Shown: piece by piece, positions 16,903 to 23,540 of the stretch
How the letters are laid out: each line of letters opens with the position of its first letter
How positions within the stretch are numbered: position 1 is the stretch's first letter
NCBI GenBank assembly: GCA_002381185.1
Contig: DFOA01000011.1
Span: 1-33,921 of the forward strand
Reading direction: 5' to 3'
From: Firmicutes bacterium UBA3553
GTDB taxonomy: Bacteria; Bacillota; Clostridia; Tissierellales; Sedimentibacteraceae
Length of the DNA: 33,921 nucleotides
Program-made: the position numbers and the translations under genes
The notes under the pieces: model-generated
The model's input: only the letters and a program-made list of their open reading frames with translations
Told to the model about the DNA's origin: nothing
The model's database searches: none

Positions 16903-17598
16903 TTACAATAATTGACCTCCAACATTTTGGAACTCTTTATTTATATTCTGCATTTCAATGTCTATTTTCGCGATAGCATCTGCACACTCTTTCAGCTTGT
17001 TACAAAGAATATCAGAAACATCTTTACAGGTTTTATAATGAATTTGATGTTCAAGACTTGCCCATAAGTCCATAGCGATAGTGCGTATCTGAACCTCCAC
17101 TGGAACAAACTTCTTTGCTTTAGTCAGAAAAACAGGCACCAAGACGACAATGTGCAAACTGCGATAACCGTTGGGTTTTGGACTTTTAACATAATCTGCG
17201 GTTCTAATTAAAGAAATATCATCCTGCGAACAAAGTAAATCAGCAATCATGTAAATATCATCAATATAATTACAAATTACCCGAACTCCCGCTATATCGG
17301 TAATGTTCTCTCTTGCCGCTTGGACACTGGGCTCAAGACCTTTTCTTATCAGCTTGTCAAATATACTTATAGGAGTTTTTAATCTACATTCCATATGATG
17401 AATTGGATTTCGTTTAAATCGAATTTGAAATTCATCATCCAGTACTTCAATCTTTGTGCTAATTTCGCGAATTGCAGATTTATATAAATTTTGTAGTTCC
17501 AGAAAGTCTTCGGCCTCCTTTAGAATCTGTCCCTGCAGCTCGTTTTGGGGATCAATATCATTTAACACGCTATAGTTCATTTTCCTTTCTATCATCAT
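16903..17598 (-). CDS. Small alarmone synthetase, (p)ppGpp synthetase domain only
   Basis: 231 residues with a RelA/SpoT synthetase domain and no HD hydrolase, TGS or ACT domain, so it belongs with the small alarmone synthetases (RelQ/YjbM- or RelP-like). Motifs: TDIAGVRVICNYIDDIY, KPNGYRSLHIVV, and VPVEVQIRTIAMDLWASLEHQIHYK with the catalytic Glu and the EHxxHYK block. A C-terminal helical tail may support oligomerisation. It transfers pyrophosphate from ATP to GTP or GDP. ATGs at 17613 (not standard), 17598 and 17595 are possible; GAGG nine bases before 17598 favours that one. It lies between cardiolipin synthase and acyl-ACP thioesterase genes. A stress link to lipid remodelling is suggestive but unproven. 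Confidence 0.88.
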   Translation of the reverse strand: MMIERKMNYSVLNDIDPQNELQGQILKEAEDFLELQNLYKSAIREISTKIEVLDDEFQIRFKRNPIHHMECRLKTPISIFDKLIRKGLEPSVQAARENITDIAGVRVICNYIDDIYMIADLLCSQDDISLIRTADYVKSPKPNGYRSLHIVVLVPVFLTKAKKFVPVEVQIRTIAMDLWASLEHQIHYKTCKDVSDILCNKLKECADAIAKIDIEMQNINKEFQNVGGQLL

Positions 17599-17645
17599 TG
17601 TGGTATACCTCATTTACATTTTCTAGCTACCTCTGTATGAAATCA

Positions 17646-19181
17646 CTACATCAACGGCGCAAAGATTCTCAATATCTCCTGGATAAATCGCATGAATGCA
17701 TTGTGCCCACAGTCTTTCATTGTAATTTCCTGGCAAGCATTTATTGTATTAAGATAATCTTTTTTAATTTCCATAACTGAACGGTTCTTATAAAGCAAAA
17801 CACCGCACTCAAAATGGAGATATAAACTTCGAAAGTCCAGATTGGTAGTCCCTACTGTTGCCACCTTATCATCAGAAACAAAGGTTTTAGAATGCATAAA
17901 GCCTCTTGAATATTCATAAATCTTAACACCAGCGCGAAGTAGCTCTCGGTAATAAGAGCGAGTTGTCATATGAACAAATCGCTTATCCCAGCGATGTGGT
18001 GTCACAATTCTTACATCCACACCACTTTTTGCCGCTAACTTCAGCGCAGATACCATAGCATCATCGATTATAAGATATGGTGTATTTATATATACATATT
18101 TTTTAGCATTATTAATGATTTTTAAATAAACATGCTCACCTACATTCTCGTTATCTATAGGGCTGTCTGCATATGGCTGTACATATCCGTCAGACAATAC
18201 TGGACAAGTTTCGGTTTGCCGCGGGCGGTATTTATTGTAGTTTTCGATTGTATTTTTACAAAGGCTCCACATCTGTAGGAACATTAGCGTAAAACTCCAT
18301 GCTGCATCACCATGCACCATGATAGAAGCGTCTTTCCAATATCCATGTTTATCAATAGCGTTTATATATTCATCCGCTAAATTTATGCCGCCAGTAAAGG
18401 CTGTTTTCCCGTCAATAACTGCTATTTTACGGTGATCGCGGTTATTCTGTATGGTAGACATTATAGGTTGGAACGCATTAAAAACAAAGCAGTGAATTCC
18501 CATACTCTCCAAAGTTTTTTGATAATCTTTAGGTAATAAGAAAAAGCATCCCATATCATCATAAATTACGCGAACATCGACACCTTGTTTTGCTTTTTCT
18601 TTTAGAATTTCAAGCACAGTATTCCACATGATTCCTTCCTGAATAATAAAATATTCTAGAAAAATATAGCGTTCTGCTTTTTTTAACTCCTCGGTTAATC
18701 TTTCAAACATTAGCTCTCCAGGCGTTAAATACTCGGTTTGCGTATTTTGATAAACAGGGAAACCAGCGCATCCCTGTAAGTATTTTACAAGTGGAAAAAC
18801 CTCCTCATTTTCATTAGCAATTTTTGTCAAAATATTTTCCTTAGGCACAAACAAAGACTGACTTTCAAACTTTATCTTTTCAATTGTTTTTCTCACTTTT
18901 GTGGTGGATGACTGAAAATTAAACAAAAGATAGAATAAGCCTCCAAATACAGGAAATACAAGAATTAGAATTACCCATGTTAACTTATAAGAAGATTTAT
19001 CATTTTTACTGATTATATATATAACAACAAAATAACTTGTTATTGTTGATATTCGATTGATAAGATCGATTTTTTGACTAGAAGTAGAAACCACAAAAAC
19101 CAATATACCAATTTGAAGCGCAAGCAAAAAAGTTACCATGATTCGACGTCTAAATAATATTCTCAACCACCTTTGACTCAT
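17646..19181 (-). CDS. cls: Cardiolipin synthase
   Basis: 511 residues, the usual length of Gram-positive Cls. Two or three hydrophobic segments at the N-terminus (residues ~15-90) anchor it; the rest is a tandem phospholipase D domain with HKD motifs HRKIAVIDGKTAFTGGIN (H250, K252) and HSKTFVSDDKVATVGTTNLD (H430, K432). It joins two phosphatidylglycerols into cardiolipin and glycerol. ATG at 19190 sits directly on the GAGGAG, so the ATG three codons later (19181) is the likely start. It is followed by the alarmone synthetase gene after 47 bases. Accessory cls genes are linked to membrane stress and cationic peptide tolerance in other Firmicutes. Confidence 0.93.
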   Translation of the reverse strand: MSQRWLRILFRRRIMVTFLLALQIGILVFVVSTSSQKIDLINRISTITSYFVVIYIISKNDKSSYKLTWVILILVFPVFGGLFYLLFNFQSSTTKVRKTIEKIKFESQSLFVPKENILTKIANENEEVFPLVKYLQGCAGFPVYQNTQTEYLTPGELMFERLTEELKKAERYIFLEYFIIQEGIMWNTVLEILKEKAKQGVDVRVIYDDMGCFFLLPKDYQKTLESMGIHCFVFNAFQPIMSTIQNNRDHRKIAVIDGKTAFTGGINLADEYINAIDKHGYWKDASIMVHGDAAWSFTLMFLQMWSLCKNTIENYNKYRPRQTETCPVLSDGYVQPYADSPIDNENVGEHVYLKIINNAKKYVYINTPYLIIDDAMVSALKLAAKSGVDVRIVTPHRWDKRFVHMTTRSYYRELLRAGVKIYEYSRGFMHSKTFVSDDKVATVGTTNLDFRSLYLHFECGVLLYKNRSVMEIKKDYLNTINACQEITMKDCGHNAFMRFIQEILRIFAPLM

Positions 19182-19426
19182 TGGTTTCATCTCCTCTTAC
19201 TCATGCTCTTATCCTTTTCTTACGATCAAAAGGGTGGCAAAACGTGAGCATAGATTAACCATATGGTTATTAAATCCCCCCCAAACCGATCTTTTATTTT
19301 ACGGCAGAACGATTTTTTATTGTCTTCTTTGAAACATCGCTCTAAACCATTTTTTATGCGTATAAAAAACATCACATAAATCATCTTACCTTATTGATGA
19401 TAACAAGTCTTAAGTTCTGTATATTA

Positions 19427-19455
19427 GGAAACAACATATATAATACGCAGGACAC
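19427..19455 (+). repeat. 29-base terminal inverted repeat, left copy
   Basis: Starts GGAAACAACATATATAAT. The reverse complement is at 19773-19801: 27 of 29 positions match, the outer 18 perfectly. The two copies frame a 375-base segment holding one small gene, a MITE-like arrangement. No clear target duplication outside. The rest of the 19191-19526 gap shows only a palindrome AACCATATGGTT near 19258 and no gene. Confidence 0.7.
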
Positions 19456-19526
19456 GTGATCAGTTCATCTTAAAAATGTATATGACTTTTCATCCTTTAC
19501 TTTGTAGTAATAGAAATAATGTTTAA

Positions 19527-19721
19527 CTATACTATCCCAATTATTAAGGCAACTACACCGGCTGCAATTGCGACCCAGTTTAATTTTTTCTGAGGAGAGA
19601 ACAATCCTACAATACCTGCAACAATTGCTATTGCTCCCATCCATATAGGTTGCCAGAAGAACCCGACTACAGCTACTATTATTCCGATCCAACCTAACCA
19701 TCTGCCAACATTTTCACTCAT
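19527..19721 (-). CDS. Small hydrophobic membrane protein (DUF2892-like size)
   Basis: 64 residues, almost entirely hydrophobic, with two to three membrane helices (WIGIIVAVVGFF, AIAIVAGIVGLF, WVAIAAGVVALIIGIV) separated by QPIWMG and SPQKKLN. It begins MSENVGRW; GGGAGA precedes the ATG by nine bases, and the frame is free of odd codon use. No named family can be assigned with confidence; small integral membrane proteins of this kind are common in Firmicutes. The gene lies alone inside a pair of 29-base inverted repeats, so it may travel as the cargo of a MITE-like element. It lies between DegV and cardiolipin synthase genes, same strand. Confidence 0.6.
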   Translation of the reverse strand: MSENVGRWLGWIGIIVAVVGFFWQPIWMGAIAIVAGIVGLFSPQKKLNWVAIAAGVVALIIGIV

Positions 19722-19772
19722 TTTGATATTCTCCCTTTTATATGATTTTCAGAAAAATTTTAATTTATTGTT

Positions 19773-19801
19773 GTGCCCTGCATATTATATATGTTGTTTC
19801 C
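19773..19801 (-). repeat. 29-base terminal inverted repeat, right copy
   Basis: Reverse complement of 19427-19455 with two mismatches, ending GTTGTTTCC on the plus strand. It lies between the DegV stop and the small membrane gene start. Confidence 0.7.
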
Positions 19802-19828
19802 AAAAAAAGGTATAATCTTATATTGAGT

Positions 19829-20701
19829 TTATTTTTCAGTACCAAAGAAAAATAAAGCAATCGTACCTGGTCCTGAGTGAGTACCTATAATTGGTCCTAT
19901 ATTGTTGATTATGACATCTTTCACTTGAAACTTATCTCGAACTAAGCTTTCGAGAAGTACTGCATCATTTGAGCTATCTCCATGTCCTATGAAAATTATT
20001 TGTTCTTCTGGATCGATGCAACTTTTAAGCATATGATCAACCAATGCTTTTAGCGACCTTTTACGCCCTCTTACCCTGAATACAGGTATTAGATGTCCTT
20101 CATCGTCAACATGCAGAATAGGCTTTATATCCAATGCAGTGCCTACTGCTGCTGTCATAGTTGTTACTCTTCCCCCTCGCTTAAGATGATTTAAATCATC
20201 TACAGTAAACCAATGGCATAAATGGCAGCGGTTATTTATAATCCACTCATTAAGCTCTTCTAATTCAAATCCTTCTTCTTTTTTCTTTGCTGCGCTGTAT
20301 ACTAAAAGTCCTTCACCTAAAGAAGCGGCCTTGGAATCTACACAAATAATCTTACGTTTTGGATATTTCTTCTTCAATTCTTCTGCTGCAAGTAATGATG
20401 AATTATACGTACCGCTTAATCCTGATGAAAATGATATGTATATAATGTCATTTCCGGACTTTATGATAGTTTCGAAGTATTCCATATATGTTTTAATGTT
20501 TATCTGCGTTGTGGTGGATTTTTCACCAAGACGTAGTCTTTCATAAAATTTATGAATTTCTAGCTCTCTTCCATCAGGATAATGTATATAATTATCATCA
20601 CCTAAGTTAAACGGCATCGGTATGACCGCAATACCAAACTCATTAATAATATCTGTCGGAAGGTCTGATGTCGAATCAGTTATAATCACATAATCTTTCA
20701 T
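19829..20701 (-). CDS. DegV/FakB-family fatty-acid-binding protein
   Basis: 290 residues, full length for the DegV family: ITDSTSDLP at the start, STTTQINIKTY, IYISFSSGLSGTYNSSLLAA, VDSKAASLGEG, LNHLKRGGRVTTMTAAVGTALDIKPIL, RGRKRSLKALVDH and IGPIIGTHSGPGTIALFF at the end. DegV proteins bind one fatty acid in a buried pocket; the FakB members present it to the kinase FakA to make acyl-phosphate for phospholipid synthesis. No fakA is in the window, so a chromosomal one would be needed. GAGG eight bases before ATG supports the start. With a thioesterase, PaaK-like enzyme, Cfa and Cls nearby, a fatty-acid carrier fits the cluster. Confidence 0.9.
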   Translation of the reverse strand: MKDYVIITDSTSDLPTDIINEFGIAVIPMPFNLGDDNYIHYPDGRELEIHKFYERLRLGEKSTTTQINIKTYMEYFETIIKSGNDIIYISFSSGLSGTYNSSLLAAEELKKKYPKRKIICVDSKAASLGEGLLVYSAAKKKEEGFELEELNEWIINNRCHLCHWFTVDDLNHLKRGGRVTTMTAAVGTALDIKPILHVDDEGHLIPVFRVRGRKRSLKALVDHMLKSCIDPEEQIIFIGHGDSSNDAVLLESLVRDKFQVKDVIINNIGPIIGTHSGPGTIALFFFGTEK

Positions 20702-20791
20702 AGCTTCACCTCACTTTTATATTTCTAACTATTTAGCTTTAAGTTTATTTGTCTTCTATAAAATATATCTTTTTGGTGCAGGGATGAATTG

Positions 20792-21970
20792 CTATAAATT
20801 GTATGTTGTATTATAATCAACTTTTTCCCAGGGCAAATCCAAATCACTTCTACCAAAATGTCCGTAGGATGCAGTTTGCAAATAAATCGGGCGGCGGAGC
20901 TGGAATCTTTCTATAATTGCTGCGGGGCGCATATCATATGTCTTCAAAATCCATTTGCAAAGCTTTTCATCAGAGACAACACCAGTTCCAAAAGTATCTA
21001 CAAATAGGGAAACCGGTTTAGCCACGCCAATCGCATAGCTAATTTGTATTTCACACCGTTTGGCAATTTCCGTAGCAACAATGTTTTTGGCAATATAGCG
21101 TGCCATATAGGCAGCGCTTCTGTCAACTTTCGTTGGGTCTTTCCCAGAGAATGAGCCGCCGCCATGTTTTGCATAGCCACCATAAGTGTCCACTATTATT
21201 TTTCGTCCTGTCAAACCAGAATCACAGGCGGGGCCGCCAAAAACAAATCGACCTGTCGGGTTAATAAGCATTCTGGTATTGCCATCTAAAAGTTTTGAAG
21301 GAATTGTTTTTTGAATAACCTGTGTTACAATATCTTTTTGTAACTTTTCAAATGTTACTTCAGTTGTATGCTGAGTTGATATAACAATTGCGTCTAGTCT
21401 TATGGGTGAGCCATTCTGATATTCCACAGTTACCTGCGCTTTTCCATCAGGACGTAAATACGGAAGCACTTTTTCTTTTCTTGCTTGTGCCAGCTTTTTA
21501 GTCAACTCATGTGCCAATGTAATAGGCATTGGCATCATTTCAGAGGTTTCGTTACAGGCGTATCCAAACATCATGCCCTGATCTCCTGCCCCCAGTTCCG
21601 AATCGACAGCACAAGCCTGTTTGCTTTCTAAAGATTGATTTACGCCGAGGGCGATATCCGGGGATTGAGTGTGGAGACTACAAGTTATCAGGCAGGTATC
21701 CGCATCAAACCCTGTTGCAGGTTCAGTATATCCAATCCTGCGAATAATCTGCCGTGCAACCTGTTTGTAGTCAACCTTTGCAGAGGATGTAATTTCACCC
21801 ATTATGTGAACAGCGTCCGTTTCTGCAGTAACCTCACAGGCTACGCGAGAAAATGGATCCTTTTTTAAAAATTCATCCAGTATGCCATCAGCAATTTGGT
21901 CGCATGCCTTATCCGGATGCCCTTCTGTAACAGATTCTGAAGTAAAAAAAGTATGCTTCATGTTTTTCAT
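20792..21970 (-). CDS. metK: S-adenosylmethionine synthetase
   Basis: 392 residues, normal length. It makes SAM from ATP and methionine. Motifs: FFTSESVTEGHPDKACDQ at the N-terminus, GAGDQGMMFGYAC (the ATP/methionine site), GRFVFGGPACDSGLTGRKI, GGYAKHGGGSFSGKDPTKVDR (the P-loop-like block) and AYGHFGRSDLDLPWE. Its ATG overlaps the TGA of the radical SAM gene (ATGA), a sign of translational coupling. SAM synthetases are normally single housekeeping genes, so a coupled copy in an accessory region is probably a dedicated supplier for the radical SAM enzyme and Cfa. Whether the host has another metK cannot be seen here. No SAM riboswitch is visible upstream. Confidence 0.95.
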   Translation of the reverse strand: MKNMKHTFFTSESVTEGHPDKACDQIADGILDEFLKKDPFSRVACEVTAETDAVHIMGEITSSAKVDYKQVARQIIRRIGYTEPATGFDADTCLITCSLHTQSPDIALGVNQSLESKQACAVDSELGAGDQGMMFGYACNETSEMMPMPITLAHELTKKLAQARKEKVLPYLRPDGKAQVTVEYQNGSPIRLDAIVISTQHTTEVTFEKLQKDIVTQVIQKTIPSKLLDGNTRMLINPTGRFVFGGPACDSGLTGRKIIVDTYGGYAKHGGGSFSGKDPTKVDRSAAYMARYIAKNIVATEIAKRCEIQISYAIGVAKPVSLFVDTFGTGVVSDEKLCKWILKTYDMRPAAIIERFQLRRPIYLQTASYGHFGRSDLDLPWEKVDYNTTYNL

Positions 21971-23391
21971 CTCTTTCTATTTAGATTGTATCTTAAATTT
22001 TTTTCTAATGACTTCATATCTGCTGTACTCTTGCATCCTTCACATCCATGAGATTCTTTCCAAAGCCTGTTGGCTGTGGTCTCCCAATTATCAGCTGCAG
22101 TCTTGCATTTAGCACACAAAGCATGTACATCCTCAGGGTGTTGCATGTCTGTTGATTTTGCTCCGGACTTGTCCACCATTTCAGCCAACCGTCCTTTATT
22201 GTCAAGTAGTGGGCAAGGACGCAGATAATTTTCGCTAAAAGGTTGATTTTCCTTGTATTGCATGAACAATGGGGACTTATACGCTTCAATCAAGGTCTTT
22301 TCTTTAATGTTTGAGTCGGAGTAATGAATAAAAGCACAAGGTTCTATATCACCATTTGCATTGATATGAAGATAGCATTTTCCTCCAGCAATACATCCCT
22401 TAACATATTCGCCATCATTCCAAAAATCCATCGTAAACAATGGTTTAGTTTCTCTAAATTTTCTGATTTGATGATACATATATTCTCTTTGTTCCGGATT
22501 TACCATGAGATCAGGTACCGCATCAATTCCAACTGGCATATAAGTAAAGAACCAGGCAAATTTTGCACCATTTGCAATCATATCGTCAAAGTATTTTTCG
22601 CTTCCTATGACATCGGTATTCTTACTTGTGTAACAACAGGATATACCGAATGGAAGTTTTTTCTTTTTTAATATTTCCATCGCATTTAAGACCGACTGAT
22701 ATGTACCTTCGCCTCGTCTGAAATCAGTATCCTCTTTAAACCCTTCTACACTTATTGCAGGAACAAAGTTTTTTACTCTAAGCATCTCATCAGCGAATGC
22801 CTCATCTATTAACGTAGCATTTGTAAATGCCAAGAAGGCACAGTCGTTATGTTTCTCGCAAAGCTTGATAATATCATGTTTACGCATTAATGGTTCACCG
22901 CCAGAGTAGATATACATGTAGGTACCGAGTTTTTTACCCTGTTCTATAATACTATCCAAAGTTTCATAACTCATAGAAAGCTTATTGCCGTAATCTGCTG
23001 CCCAGCAGCCGGTGCAATGCAGATTGCATGCAGAGGTTGGATCCATGAGTATTGCCCATGGAATATTACAGTTATTTTCTTCTTTTGACTTTTTTTGTCG
23101 TTGTCCTCCTATTACTGTTGCATTAACTAGAAAATTCTCAAATAAAGTTTTTCTTACACTATCATCAATATCAGTATACAAACTTTTAACAAGCTGATAC
23201 CAGTTTCCGTCTTTATCTGCAATTGCAGATTTTACAGCACTAAGCTGACGAGATATTGTTCCTTCCTTATCGAACTTTTCAGCCCAATCTATTATTTTAG
23301 GAATATTTTTGTCCGGATCAGAATCTAAATAGGAAATTACTTTTTTTAGTCCGAAAGACTGAACTTGTTCTTTAATATTATTAGTTGACAT
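21967..23391 (-). CDS. Radical SAM/SPASM-like enzyme of unknown substrate
   Basis: 474 residues. A ~110-residue N-terminal helical part precedes the radical SAM core: DPTSACNLHCTGCWAADYG gives the CX3CX2C cluster site (C122, C126, C129), and IYSGGEPLMRK the SAM-binding GGEP (164-167). The C-terminal part (GCIAGGKCYLHINANGDIEP, then PCAFIHYSDS, RPCPLLDN, CAKCKTAA, HGCEGCKS) has enough cysteines for auxiliary [4Fe-4S] clusters. GGGAG eight bases before the ATG at 23391 sets the start over an earlier one at 23409. The family is widespread in Firmicutes but I know no assigned reaction. With lipid genes and a coupled MetK downstream, a role in acyl-chain chemistry, for example chain-chain joining like the archaeal tetraether synthase, is a hypothesis only. 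Confidence 0.82.
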   Translation of the reverse strand: MSTNNIKEQVQSFGLKKVISYLDSDPDKNIPKIIDWAEKFDKEGTISRQLSAVKSAIADKDGNWYQLVKSLYTDIDDSVRKTLFENFLVNATVIGGQRQKKSKEENNCNIPWAILMDPTSACNLHCTGCWAADYGNKLSMSYETLDSIIEQGKKLGTYMYIYSGGEPLMRKHDIIKLCEKHNDCAFLAFTNATLIDEAFADEMLRVKNFVPAISVEGFKEDTDFRRGEGTYQSVLNAMEILKKKKLPFGISCCYTSKNTDVIGSEKYFDDMIANGAKFAWFFTYMPVGIDAVPDLMVNPEQREYMYHQIRKFRETKPLFTMDFWNDGEYVKGCIAGGKCYLHINANGDIEPCAFIHYSDSNIKEKTLIEAYKSPLFMQYKENQPFSENYLRPCPLLDNKGRLAEMVDKSGAKSTDMQHPEDVHALCAKCKTAADNWETTANRLWKESHGCEGCKSTADMKSLEKNLRYNLNRKR

Positions 23392-23540
23392 ATCAATTTC
23401 TCCCTTCACAAAATACTTAATCCATAAATAACTCGAAATTTATTGATTCTTAATCTTATATTTTTTGTTTTTGCAGATCCTCCCTTGATTTGATTCAATC
23501 TTTGAAGATACAAACCAAGGGGTGAATCGTGCTAGTAGAT

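Noticed and set aside
19465..19701. 78-codon minus frame overlapping the 64-residue membrane protein
   Set aside because: The other frame has a proper ribosome binding site and clear membrane helices; this one is Cys/Ser-rich shadow sequence.
23410..23540. Possible riboswitch or leader before the radical SAM gene
   Set aside because: The 130-base leader shows no conserved aptamer motif or terminator that I can recognise.
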